Assembly (NCBI RefSeq): GCF_000003605.2
Contig: NW_003131853.1
Coordinates: 340,917-404,916, forward strand
Source: Saccoglossus kowalevskii
Taxonomy: Eukaryota > Hemichordata > Enteropneusta > Harrimaniidae
DNA: 64,000 bases
Direction of reading: 5' to 3'
The notes beneath the pieces are model-generated. The model was given only the letters and a program-made list of their open reading frames with translations. It was not told the DNA's origin and searched no databases. This document shows, in pieces, positions 26,701 through 41,300 of the stretch; the stretch's first letter is position 1; every line of letters starts with the position of its first letter. Both the position numbers and the translations under genes were made by a program.

Positions 26701-28691
26701 TATCATATGTGAATTAAAAATACGATTATACTCGTCTTTTTCTCTCTACCCTTCTACGTTTTACAATTTTTAATCCTGAATGACCTCTGTAACAGCAAAA
26801 ATGTTTTAGTTACATAGATCATTATGATGTTCACTCAAGAATTATAATTTGCTGTATACCGATAGCGTAAATAGTGGAATACAGATGAATATTGTCCGTC
26901 TGTTTACACGCACTGGATAAGGGCTCATACCAAAACTGTTACCGCTACTGTTTTTTTGTTTATTTTAAATCTGAATCGAGTATATCCGAGGGCATTAATG
27001 TTTAAAAAATATAAAATATGTTTATTCGTAAATTTTTATACTACGATGCTTTCACGTTTTATGGGTGATACATGTTTTAGCAGGTTATGTATGTTTTCTA
27101 TAAGAGAAAAAATAATAACCAATAATTATATACATGTGTTTATCCATTGTAACTAAAAGCATTGGTCAACAAACAGTTCGGTGAAACAGCACACATTTGC
27201 TGCTGTCAATTTGCATGATTGCAAATATTATCTAAGTCAAATAAAATGTCACCTTTGTCTGACATTTCAAATCATTATTCACCAGTCACTATTCACTGTA
27301 TTTACTAGTTCTTGTTGTCAGTGTCACTACTTGTCAAATGCCTCAGACAGACTGGTCATTATAATTAAAATATTTAATAATGTCAGACAATACTCACCAC
27401 TGGTTTGTTCTGTAGAAACTTAATATATCACGAACACGGATTTCAAGTCAAAGTTAATTGCTTTCCATGGTAACTAGCGGCAAATGGTTCGGATTAACAC
27501 ATATATTTATTATTTAAACTAATTCGAATGGCGACAGGAACATACAAAGAACGAGCAAGGCTGTCTTCGTGATCACTCGAAGTCATCTGACAATTAATTT
27601 TGCAATTTCAGCTCCCTCCTTGGTTACAGCCATTGCTGCTTATGATAATATTCATGTTGTTACCTTCTCGCGTGGATAAAATGACCTGGTAACACTGAAT
27701 TATATATTAATACATTTGTAATTTAATGCTTTACATACTTGAATGGATGCTCAAATGTTTACACAAAGGAATTGAGTATTTCTTCCAAGGTTATGTTTGT
27801 AAGGACTGAATATTTTGCTAACATTTTACTATGAATTGTCTTTGCTCACATAACATGATAAAAAAAAACTGCATTCATGTAATGTTCATTAAACATTGGT
27901 ATGAGTATCGTATTTGACTGGGACATTATAAGCCATTATTTGTTATCCTGTGAAATTGTTTAGAATCGATTTATATATATATAGCTTGTTTGAAATCGAA
28001 TCTGTGACAACAAAATTAAATGAATTTATTGTATTAAATTTGACTGAATAATCAATACTGTAACATTGAATGCATATTTTAATACGATAGATATGACGCT
28101 TTGGGGAGAGCACTCTTATTACCATGTAATAAAGTGCTCTTAAATATTGTGTTTCAATTCCTATATGTAAAATAGATATGACGTAAATTCAGTTTGCGTG
28201 TAACAATGTTACAAATATAATATATTACGATGTATTAATGTATAAAACAGCTTAATACATGGAAATGTTGACTCCTACTGTTGTTATGTTGTAGTTGAAA
28301 TGTATGAAACTGTAATATAACGCGTTTTAAGAAATTGTCGAGCATGGATCAACAGTGATGAAACATGAAAAGACACGGAAAGAAACAATACAGTAAATAG
28401 CAAATCGGGATATTTTTTATTCGCATATTTTATAACCGGACAAATAGAACAATTAGTTGATTACAATGGCAATGTTCCAATGTTGAATACATTGCTTTAT
28501 CTTAAAGATTCTGATTCAAAATAGCACATCCAGCTTGGTATTCATTTTCTCATATGTATCAACTATAACTACTTGAATCTCTGTGCGAAATCATAGAATA
28601 TAAGGAAACGAGTTCGAATATACTGGTGTATGGTCGTTTCCACGTTGTTAACTCGAAGTTAACGCGGATGCGTTTCACGCGAGAAAAGGTG

Positions 28692-28723
28692 AAACCTTGC
28701 GCTACACATGTATCGCAAGGTTT
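28692..28723. repeat. Short perfect hairpin
   Basis: The arms AAACCTTGCG (28692-28701) and CGCAAGGTTT (28714-28723) pair perfectly around a 12-nt loop. They lie in a locally CpG-containing patch (28600-28760). The function is unknown. Confidence 0.5.
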
Positions 28724-31700
28724 TAGGACGTGAATACCATCGTGAAACGTTCGGATGACTTTATTTAAATTTGTGAAAGATGCTGTTTTTTCTGCAACCA
28801 CACCATTATACCGAGTTTCAACAAATTACAATGTTTCACAATTTACTTTTTCTTGTTAAAACCTTTATGTTAACTGTGTAATTTAAACATATCATACAAT
28901 TTTCTCAAAAAAGACGTTTATATTAAACTAGTCTCCCAGTTTACAAACAATGACGACATTCTCATTTTTGTTGTGAAACTGTATCGACCATCATCATGTG
29001 ATGAAGTGGATAACTATAATGAATTCATAATGTGCAAGAAAGTCCTTCATATGGTTTTTACTTAAGAGGAGATAGTAGTGTATATATATTATTGCCTGGA
29101 TTACGTAGTACTGAACAAATATTCAATTGTAATCGAGATATGCGAATACATATGTATGCATGCACCATGAGTGAAGGTTTGCATTGTTAGGTTACTGCGT
29201 GTTTTGCATTTATATGGGTTGCCATGGTTTGTCATATTACATGTCGCCATCAATATAAGAAGTTCTTTGTGTTAAAATGGCAATAAGCCGTTCTTTTTGT
29301 TTTGTCTACAACTTTTTTTTCCACCATGACATTTGTAGTACACACATGGGATACGATGTACTGATAGACAGCTTGCAAATTGAACTTAAGTCGAATAATA
29401 ACAATCATTTTCTAACTATTTGCATGCTGTTAACATACAAAATGGTACATGACAAATCACCATGTGTTTACTCATTTATTGGAAACAAATATATTTGTTG
29501 GATTAAATATTATGAAAACAATTGACGAACAATCGGAATTCACTAATCATGACGCTATAATTAATTCACATTTTTTTTCTACAGATCTGAAGTAAAATTG
29601 TATTACGATTGTGTGGTATAAGATGCGATAATGACTGACAATAAAGGTTTACAATGGCGCACCCTCGACGCAGCAGATTTACAGTAAGAAAACATACGAT
29701 TTATATTTCCCGAAATGTGCATTTTCTTACGGGAATTCCTAATTTTGTCAGAACAGTCATTTCAGGTTTTCTTCGTACAAAACGTGCCGTGATAATTATT
29801 GATAATATTCGAGTATATACAACAATTATAGTGTCACTATTTAGTCATTTTTGAACTTAAGCAATAAATATACAATGCACATTGTATGTACCATTTCAAA
29901 TAGTGTGATGTCATGATAACGTTATGTAATGTGTAATGTAACATACTCGTAAAAAGCCAGTTTGACATTTGCTTCGTTGTTTTCCAACCACACAATTTCA
30001 CTTTGCATAATATATGACGTTTTGTCGAATGCTCCTTTCAACAGGCACTTATATATTTCGTTAATTTGTTTTACCAACCGCGTATTGTGTATGTGGCTGG
30101 CGGCTAAATAGTTATTATGCAAATATGTTCACATTCTCTCCTGTCGGCGATGGACTCAGTTAAAAACGATTCCAGTTTAATTGATTTCCTCGAGACTGCT
30201 TTTTTTTTTTTCATAAATCACTTTTTATTATATCCAACCCAAACACGTTACAATTAAACACAATTCATTAATAGTTTCCGTTGGGTGATGACGTTTTCTA
30301 CGCAGTATCGATTAATTTTGCACTTTAAATTTACATTCAGTGACAAATTAATACTGCACTCAACAATGATTCGCCACATTTTAATGTTATTAGGAACTTC
30401 CTTGTCAAAGATAATATGTTGTTGTTGGGTTTTTCACAATTCTATATTATTTTTTTTTCAAGAGCGGGCAGTTGACCCGAACTGAATATATGTAATTATG
30501 TTTATTTCAACTTTCAACATGTGCCGGAAAGGTAAACCAACGATTCGATTCTAGGGTGAATATATGACGTAATCGTCGCATACAAATGTGTGCTATAATG
30601 AAATGTCAGATTGGTTTCCCATTTCAATATTAAATGCGGATAATAGATTACATGAGATTATCACAAGAGCAAGAGTGGACTCTGTATTATACTATTACAT
30701 CGCAAGAAGCCACGAGTCAGGTATTACATGACCAATTCCGGTGTCAGAGAGAAAAATCGCAATTTCACAGAACTAGCTTAAAATATTCAAAAGCTAATTT
30801 ATGCTGATCAGGCGTGACGTCTAAGCGCTTCCGTCAAAATATTACCTTTCTTTCCTACATTTATTCAAAATAAACTTTCAATCGGCATTATTTTAATGTC
30901 ATTGCACTATTCGAGTAACTTTTGTTACACTGAAATTCTCACATTGCAGTGATAAAAACTGTCTCACAATTTGTTTTTCACGGCGTAATGTTCAAACGAT
31001 CATGCCAATAATGTCGTGTAATGTGAATATCGTGACGTTTACAACAATGATAGTTCACTCTATAGCGTTGTTACTCTAAATAATATTCACAATGTGTATG
31101 TCACCTTAGTAACAATGAAGTCCGAGAATGCATCAAAAACATCAACGGATACAATATGTCGTTTAGGATAAAGCAATATGTTGTATACCAATAATATTCA
31201 ACGCACAATGCCTACTGTTACAAGTTATATTTAACACAACCAAGAATTTGCATGAATAACTCATCATAAATAACTCATTAATCATGTTGTGATTAATATT
31301 AAAATAAAATAAAGTTGTACCATAAACACAAATACTTTAACATTTAATTACATTATTAATGAACTTCCTGTTAACAGTTTGTAATTTCAGACGTTGTATG
31401 TTTATTTTACATAAAAACAAGATGGTCTTCAGGTCCCCATAAGCGGAGTATATGGTAAAATGCATTTGCAAGTTACTGCTAAAACTAAAACAACCATTTA
31501 CAAACTAGTGAGTTTTTGTTTGATTATTCTAATGCGGCAACCTGAACCGACGAATTGCCTCTTTAACAGCATGTTCATAATTGATTGATAGTAAAACACA
31601 AAACACTCGATATATGACACCACTGTATATATATATATGCCTATTAAATTTTAGCAAGAACAAACGAATCATTGTGCACAGCCCATTTGTCTTGTTTGAC

Positions 31701-32390
31701 TAATAAACATTTCCAAATATAGACTGCTTCAATCTTCTGAAGTCTATTCACTTTATTACTATACCGTATTTTGCTGTTATAATAACTATATTCACGCAAG
31801 TTGAACCTTTAACCTAGATTTCGATAAGATGACAAACTTTTTATTTCCGACCGTTTTGCGATTGTATTTTCTAGATTCTTTGATTGAACGCAGGATTTAC
31901 AGTTCATTCAAAGTCTAAAGTTGCGTTCGGACATTGATACCGTGTAACAACGTCGGTGCCGGTGATCCTCTCGTCGGTGTGCAAATTAGCCAAAATAAAA
32001 AGCATGGTCATTTGAACTCTGATATTACAAGACTGATTTTAAGGACAATCCTAGCGGAGCGGATCGCCAATAAAGAATCTGATCGTTTCGAAGTATAAAT
32101 GAGTATTTTTAACAGTTTAGCAAATTTGTTAATTAAATCAAGTTATTATGGGTTCTTGATAACACATCATTATATGGAATTGAATTGAAATGCTGCTTTG
32201 TGCCAATTAAAAAGTATATATATTGTTATTGCGCAAATGTATTCTCCCTTCATTGATTGAAATTACTTAGGGTCGCCAACATTATCAAAAAAAATGATTG
32301 TTTCTCTATTGTTTCTTTATTCTACTGTTAGAATAGAATGAGATGAATGTATGTAAGTAATTATATATCGTTACATGTGTTCTTCTGTAG

Positions 32391-35300
32391 GGCATTTAAT
32401 TCTTATGGAAGTCGTGAAACACACACGCAAGATCGTACTGAATTTGCATTGCCTAATTATGATAGGGATGACACACATCTCGCAAACAACAAGAAGAGGG
32501 ACATCAAGTTTAAATCTAGTGATGGTATGAAAGATTTGAAAGAGAAATCGTTCATTGAGATAACGCGTAACTTTGGGAAGAGTACTACAACCCACGGAAT
32601 ACCAAGAATATTCCAGTCATCGAGCTATCTCGGTAGTTGCGTATGGGCTCTGATATTCTTCACTTCGTGTGGCTGTTTTATTTGGCAAGCAACTACACTC
32701 ATTTTACAGTATATGGAATATGGCGTCACTGTTAAGGTTCGGAAAACATGCATTTAATTGTTCACACCTGTAATTGCATTATATGAAACACATTGGTGAT
32801 TTCTAAGCTCTAAGAAACAATCGAATTTACTGTTGTCTCGTCTTCAAGTTAGCCCATTTATATCGGTATGACGCGTGTAATATATAGATTGCCAATATGA
32901 ACGACTCATCTCAAATGTGTGCTAACAGTAATTGTAACATTTTATTGCAGATTGACGTTGTTACAGAGAAGAGTTTACTGTTTCCAAGTGTAACAGTTTG
33001 CAATACTAACAAATTGCGGCGATCAGCAATCATGGAATCTACCTACAAAGACATCTTGATTGTGGATGATGACATAGTCAACCCGTATTATGGTCAGTAT
33101 ATACGTATCATTGCTAACGAAACCAGCCATCAAACCACTATTATGCTTTCTCTTTCTCCGTCATGATCAGAAAACCCATTTTATTGTAATAACTATGAAA
33201 CCTAGTATAATATTAATGTGGAAGGGATATACTACTTTATATTATTCTTACAGTTCCCTGTTTGCAGAGTGATTTTGAATGTGACAACAGTGTTTTATGC
33301 GTAAAACTGTATCTGGTGTGTGATGGTGTGAACAATTGCCAGGACATGAGCGATGAAGCTAATTGTACCTATGGTATGTACCTAAATTATGTAAATATAT
33401 TCCTCATTTCAACTATCGCTATGTAGCATGTGGATATTTCAAAGCCATAATTGTACAACGTTATGATAAAATCTCATACAACCATCCAGTAACACGTTAC
33501 TGGATCGTTGTATGATATTTTATTGAAAAATATTGTCTTCAGTAATTATCGTAGCTATGATTTACTCCAGTTTTCTCTGTTTTAGTGTACCTTACATTCT
33601 CATCGCGTACTTTTATAACTGTCACTTTTTACAGGTGACTGTGGCGATAATCAGTTTAAATGCACTGCTGGTGGTGATAAGGGCATTTGTATCGATGAAG
33701 ACTTTGTATGTGACAGGAATAAAGATTGCTATGATGGATCAGACGAGGATGACTGCGGTAAGTATACCTAAATTTGTTAATACTTTATTTGGAGGTTGGC
33801 CATGGTAGTATAAAAGAATATACATGTTCTATTCAACAGAATGTAAATCCAGGGAATTCAAATGTAAAAGTAAAGGTGGATGTATCGGGAAAGATAAATT
33901 CTGTGATGGTAATTTAGACTGCACGGATGGCACTGACGAAGACGAGTGCGGTAAGTTATACCAACCCATGTCAGTCACAGTATTACTATATACTATATTG
34001 AATTTGCTTCATATCACATTTAGAAAACATGGTTTCTGCGTGGTACGTTGGTTTAGGATTAAAGTTAATTTGGAATCCCGTATCCAAATAGTAGATACAT
34101 GGAATTATATGAATAAAATAAAATTGTATGCTCATATATTTTACAATATCATTATCTTATACATATGGCTAAATATCGATAATACTTTTATGTATACTAT
34201 ATTATAATTATACATCTGGCACCAAAAACAATAAAATTTACCCGTCCGTAAAACACCATATGGAAGCGTTAGAAAGTTCAAATGCTTTCCCTATTTGGAA
34301 TGTTTAAAAAAATAGATAGCCAAGAACTGAAGAATATTTACTATCTGCATGATAATGCATAAATTATCTTCAGTTATATAATTATACAACAACGCCACCA
34401 AATACACTTGATATTCATTACATTCATTTTAATCAGTAAATATTTAGTCCTTGTAATTGCTTACAAATATTAGTTGAATGAGTGTAAGTTGCGGACATTT
34501 ATAAAGTTTTTCTTACTCCCCCACAATAGTTTACATTTTCACTTAGAATTGGCATAATCAGGTATGCCGGTTCCAGTTCTAAGATTCAATTGATAAGAAC
34601 TATCGCTGATTTCCAGAGCTGGACAAAGTCTCTTCTCCTTTGAAATTTGATCACACGAATAAAGCAGTATCTTACGATTGCAGTCATAAAATCTTAGCTT
34701 ATGGTGGGTGAAATCTACTAGAATTCCAACGTGTAGGCCAGCAGGAAACTGGGAGCGTGGGCAGCTATCAATTGCTGACGCAGCGCTGATAACGTGTTGT
34801 TTATTCTTGTGGGCTACATACCAGTTTCCACCATTTGACGGAAGTCTCAGCGCCCATGATGAGCCGTCGCTACCTAGACAAAGATCTCTGTTGCAATTCT
34901 GTTTAGCAAGTCCTATTGCAATATCTCCACGATAGACTGATGCATCACGATCCGTATAGTGTGAAAGGCTTTCCCCATGCTGCTTTTCTGCAACCTGAGT
35001 GGTGACCTCCCAGTAATGGACACCTGTTGCTAGGACTACATCTGCCAGAACGGATAACGCCCGTCCATGAAACCGACCCGTACTGGCTTTCCCTTCTTCT
35101 TGCATAACCCAAAATCCACGTGGCCTGGGCTGATATATGACAGATCGTCCTGCACTTATGATAACCAGATCTTCATGAGCTGTCTCCGGATCAAGTCGAA
35201 ATGTCATAGCTGTGGGACAAAATACAGTATTTAAAGCGGGAGGGTTGTCACCTGCGCACGCGCGGGAATTGAGTCCCATGCGACGATAACAACACACGCT

Positions 35301-38300
35301 AAAAATGCAAAGGCTCATGGGTAGACGCTTGTTTGTAAACAATGACACGCTATGGCCAGCTGGCGCATGCGCAGGTGACGACTCTCCCGCTTTAAATTTA
35401 AATTTAAATCCAACGCGTATATTGTGTTACTGGGTGTGAGATCAACCAAGAAAATAAATTCACGATCTTTATTGTGTGTTGAAACTGTTGTCAAGTGATA
35501 CTAGTTATATTTTTGTATGACTATGCGGATTTAGGGGGAGGCGCGCCAGGCCCAAACAATCTCTTCGGCCATGTGATGAGGAGATTCAATAGTAGTAGCA
35601 CGCTTTACCCCGCCCATAGTTACCAAATTTCTTTATCCGCCAGTGATGACAATATATAAATAAATGCACCTATCTGTTTACATCATGGCAGTAAGAATAT
35701 AATTGAAACACAGTGATGATTGCACCGAATATATATACCAAAATAGGATTGGGTGGAGGAAGGTGAGAATCGAGTAAGACTTGACTTATGGTACCTTGTG
35801 GTCCTGTCCTTGCAGGAAATACATTACTCCATCCAGAGGCACCAGCTTTATTCCGAACACGTGCTTTAAAGAAATACTCCGAATCAAATGCCAAGTCTTC
35901 TTTGACTAAGCGGTATTCGTCCGTTTCCCTTTCATCGCCTTTACCACATTCTATCTTGAAGTAATCCCACAATCCACCACTCTTACAGACACCCATATCA
36001 TAAGAGTCGACGATACATGGTGCGTGTTTTATTGATAGATGTACGGTGTTCCGTACTTCAATGTGTCCTCCCATCCGTGGCTTTTCAGGAGCTAATAGCA
36101 GCCCGTGACAGAAAACATATTTCATTAATCATATTTCGACTTAAAGGTATTAAAAACGTATAATTTTGTTTAAATAAATAATAGATCGCCTACTCATACG
36201 TGATTTCAGTATTAAAAGTCCGTGCATATTTTAAAGTGGAATATTTATTTATTATTATTTGTCATTAATTTCGAATTCTGGTAAATTTACTAATATACAA
36301 ATATTACCTTTTATGGTTAGTAAGTCCATTTTTTGTATAATTTGTTTCTCATACTCTAAATTGAGGATCACGTGACTAAAATCATCCGCTGTGTTCGGCT
36401 GAAGCTGGGGACACGAATCTATCGCACAATTCAACCTAGCAGAACAAAATAAATACTTAAAAGTTAAACATATCAGTAAGTTGATGTGTGATGTTATTGT
36501 AGTATATTATATTTACATGTGAGTAAATAAACATGTTCTATTCCGACAGTCGTAGTACGATTTAATTTTAATAGAAATAACTTAAAGAAATTTAATTAAC
36601 ATGTTTAATTATAAAACTTTTTTTAACACAATTGCATTATGCATTACCTGTCGTCCAATGATGCTCCCGTCTGTTGAAATGAACAAAAAAAAAACAATTT
36701 TAATTTCTGGAACAAAATCAGTAAAGATGGGTGTACGTGCCTTGGTTAAACTAACGTCGGCTTAACTGCTTTGTCAGTAACCAAAATTAAATCAAAACTA
36801 AAGAATTCTTTAGTTCCCTCATGTACGCCATGTGTATACATAATTCATGCAACACAGCCTTATTGGTTATGATCAAAAAACGTACAATAAGAAAAAAGGA
36901 AAATGACCACTGCTAGAACACGCCCCTCAAAATAAATCAGTCAGTATGGTCCATAATGAACATTAATTCAGCAAAACATCGGTAATCACAATGATTGGTA
37001 ATTACAACAAGAGGTTGCGGTCAATGACCCTTCATTGTTTGTCATTTGTATAATCATAGCAAGGATACTAAATTTACCAATAGCAGCGCAGCGGGTACCT
37101 CCTCTTTCAACACTTCTCTGGTGTATTGTATCAATCCCGCCGTGTTATGCAGTTTATCTTGACAGGCCATATTCTGTTGCTTTAATAATAATAGTTTCCT
37201 CGCCGTTTCTTCAGATATCTTTGTGTGCATAACTCTCTCCCTCTGTTCCAGCATGGCTTTAATCACTGCAAATTCTTCTGATATTCTTTGATGCATTACA
37301 GCTGCATTGGTCTGTGGTAAAACACAGAAATCCATTTTGAATTAAACAAAGTATACCCCATCTTAATCTTTGAGGGGGTACTGCATAGACAATTTCTATA
37401 TGTTTGTGCGACGCTGCCTGAATTATTATTTGTTTTCTTCTGATATATATCCGTAATACTGTTATATGACATTGATATATTCATGTTGTGCTATATACCT
37501 GTATAGATTCACCTTTTCTTTCTAGCGTTATTATAAATTCGTTAACATTCGCCATCTTAGATACAAGCTGAGCCAAGTTACTACTAAGTGTCTCCTATAA
37601 AATGAACATTGACAATTACATGTTAATCAATATATTGTATGTATAGTTGTATGATCATTCGCCATGCTAGCATTGGCCTATTGCATTTGCATGCAAATTA
37701 TATTGACTTTTTCTCAGCCCTGACGCCATACCCGGCTCGCGATATGATTGTTGTTATATGCACCTGTGCCCAAATACAGAAAACAGCATTGTATATTGGT
37801 GTTGTTGCTACACACTCACAGAATTGAATGAAATAAATAGATATTTTATGATTGGACATTTTACATAAATTACAATGCGGCATTTACTATCATATTAGTA
37901 CTCCCTAGTATGTGTTTATCTTCCGGGGATTTATTTGCAAAGTTTAAAAAGCACTCTAAATCATATACTAGTACCTTCATGAGTTTGTATGACGTCTTTA
38001 ATTCCGCTACCTGGTGACCTTTATGACCCCCAAATCTATCACACAGATAGCAGACCGGTGTCTTGCACTGCACGCAGTACATCTTAATGAGCTCGTCGTC
38101 ATGTTCGGGACAGTACACGTCCTTGCGCTTTGGGTTACGGGTAGCTTTCACCAGTTTGTGTTTGGAAAACACACCTTTACTCGGGTGATACGTGCGTAAA
38201 CACCGGTCACAGTAGGATACGCCGCACTGTATACATGTTTTACTGGCCTTAGCACCCCCACTGTCAGCACAGACGTCACACGCGACACCTTTAACCTTGA

Positions 38301-41300
38301 CTGGCCTCCCGTCTGTCGACTTTTCTTCCTTGTACCTTTCAATTATATTGTCTAGTAAAAAGTTCCTGGGTAGACCGTCTATCCCTCTTTTATCCAGTTC
38401 CACTGTAAAGCGACATGACGGGCAGACGAGACGTGAGTGTCCAGATTTCTGATTGGAGTTGCGCTTCAGAACATCGGGCAAACAGCTTCGACAAAAACTG
38501 TGCGCACAAGGCAACAAGAGTGGGTCTGTATAAAGCTCCATGCACACTGCACACGATAGTTCTCGTTCCAGTGAGTCGCCCATTTTTTGTTGAATATGTA
38601 CGTGACAACTGAAAAAAGGCTCAGTTCACTAACAGAGCAGTAAATATGTAGCTGGAGTGGAAATGAACTCTAAAATCAGCGCCAAGTTATAGAGTGTATT
38701 TAACCACCGTGTACGAACCGGGGAAACATCATATAACGGAATACAAAGGGCTATTATGGCCTAGATCCATGCTATTCACGAAATGCAGACAATACCAATT
38801 CCAGTGTTTCCTATTATTGGTTTCAAACCACTTGCTATTGTCATGTCGATGGGGTCAAACCATCGCTATTGTTACCTGTGGAAATAAGGAGAAGTTCTGG
38901 AGGTTGTCCCGTACAACTGCCAATCATCGTTGGGTGAAGCGTTTTGTACTTTTTATATAAGAGACTGTGTGATTCGATGGCGACGTCAAAACAACGTGCG
39001 TGTTGACAATACATTCTGTTCAGCTAATTAGATTTGTTCTGACGTCACTGTTGTAACAATAAGTATATCAATTACTTTAATGTTATGCTTGCAAGTTTCT
39101 AAATTACAACTGTGTTATATGTGTGTGTATGTTGACAACATGGTAACCAAGTAATTATATACTACTATATCACTGAACGCGGCACGACACTTATTTTAGT
39201 TATTTTAACGGTACATGTGGGATGGGTGGTTGCACTCAAATTATGGATACCGACCTGAGACACGTGAATTAATTGCCCCTACCACTCGTCATAATACAAT
39301 CTGAAACCGTGACCTCTCTTTAATATATGCCAGTATGTCGCCACCTGCTAAGAATCTATTTAGTAAGTGCAATGGTACGCAAGGCTGGGTCTGTATAGCA
39401 TTAGAAACTACCAGGCGTACATGACAAACACAACCACACACACCGTATGTACTCACATTACACAATTATTTGTTATTATGTTTTATTCTCCCTATAGCCC
39501 ACGAATAATAACAATTGGCATTTACGGGCAGTTTTATTATTTTTTACTGTAGGCATACAACTACGTGTTTAAGAATTCTGGGATTTTCAGTCCCGTAATA
39601 ATGCTCAGCTTAGCGCTGGAGTTAGTAAGGTCAAAGGCTGGGCACAAGTCAGTAACTTTGGCATTTACTGCATAAGAAAGCAGTAGTTTTTCTTTATAGA
39701 AAAATTCCAGTGCTCTCCGCTGATAGTCCAACAAAATGCCAAATCGACGCGTTGAATTGCACTCTAAGTTGTGTTTAATCCTTGTACACCTGTCATTGTG
39801 ATAGCCACGGGCAGTGATGCCCATTATTTCAAGGCACCATGACGACTTATTTGTTCCAAGTTGTTGGTTTCTGTGACAGTCTGCCGTAGCAACGCCAATG
39901 GCGTATGACGTTGCACCCGATTGGCTGGCCTCCACTTCCCAGTAATGCGCGTCGTCAGATAATATCACATCACCCAGAATGCAATGCACGTTTCGTACGA
40001 ACCTCATTCCTAGTTGTATTTTCTCGCTTACTTTCATTTTTTTGTGGATGTAATCTTCCCTTCTTTTGACAGTTTTACCATCCTCCGATAAGAGCAACGC
40101 CGGATGTGCTGTCTCTTCGTTTAAAATGAATTCAGTTGCTAAAAACGAAAAAAAATAATGCTAATCAGCAATGACCAAATTGGAGTTTCAAATGTAGAAG
40201 TCAACAGAATCTCATATATGTTCAAGTAACTTTTTCTTACCTACTGTTTTAGTTTTCACTGCAACAGTTTGTGACCATGGTGAGGTGCCAGCTACATTGG
40301 TCATACACACACAGAAATAGTATTCACAGTCGTAATCAAGATTGCCAAGATGGATATGATCTTCTAAACTCGCCCCTGATTGGTCTGCCATAACCTCCCA
40401 TCTCATTGTCATCCATTGACCGTTAATTGGTTGATAAGCCACGTCATACCATTTGACGTCACAGGGTTCATGGTTGACAGATAACATAACACCATTTCGG
40501 TTCATAATTTCTGTCTTCGTGATGATGGGAACTTTGGGTTCTAAAGCAAACGAATGTTATTATTCAACATATTAAATTTAATTATAATTGTCTATTCAAA
40601 TTGAATTATTTTCTTATATTGAATATAATTTCTATGCATTCCGATCATTCTTCAGAAAGTCGAGGCTTTCACTAACCACGATACAGTTTTCAATGTCAAA
40701 CAACTGCTAGACTGTTTTTAACTTTGTTACCTGTAATTTTTCTTGCTTGCATTTTTTTAATCCCTCGTATTGCTGATTTGACATCGATTATGATGTGGTC
40801 AAAGGTCAAGAAGGCCTCGTTAAGTTGGAGATTTGGACTGTTTGACAACTCCGATGTTAGTCTAGTATGCAAACATATGCGAGGAAATTTAAATACGAAT
40901 ACGATTGGTCAGTTATATATATGGTGATTATACGTGAAAAATAGCTTAAATTAAACGTGACAGTTACACTATGTATTATCAGTAATTAACCGGAAATGAC
41001 GTGACAAGTGACATCATAGTCACCCTATAGCACCAGTGTACAGTCGAAGGTAATATATCTGTATCTCTTCAGTTGTAACTACGAAATTACGGGATATTAA
41101 TTCGTGGGTTTCCCAAGAGATTTCATTAAAAAATCCAATTTGTTTCATGCTATATATGAAATAAAATTGCTGCGAACCTTACCTGTCATCCAGAGACGCA
41201 GCCGACTGTAATAAAACATAATTGTTAATGTCTGTTATAACTTTAGTATAATTGTTTAACATAATGGCATGTGCATATTTCGAGGGAGTTCCAATTTAGC

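Larger units (their letters stand above)
19355..32390. other. 13-kb AT-rich stretch with no convincing gene
   Basis: Many short open frames occur on both strands, but none has splice context, a domain or coding-like composition. A local GC-rich patch lies at about 24110-24420, ends near a donor-like 'aaag|gtaggc', and could be a 5' untranslated exon or promoter. The channel gene beginning at 32391 lacks its first exon, and that exon may lie in this stretch. A SINE-like head, a degenerate minisatellite and a hairpin are listed separately. Confidence 0.5.

Noticed and set aside
34708-34935. Plus-strand open frame over the TRIM copy A SPRY exon
   Set aside because: It is a shadow of the minus-strand coding exon.
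35522-35560. 'gcggatttagggggaggcgcgcc', like a transposon terminus
   Set aside because: No partner inverted end or target duplication was found nearby.
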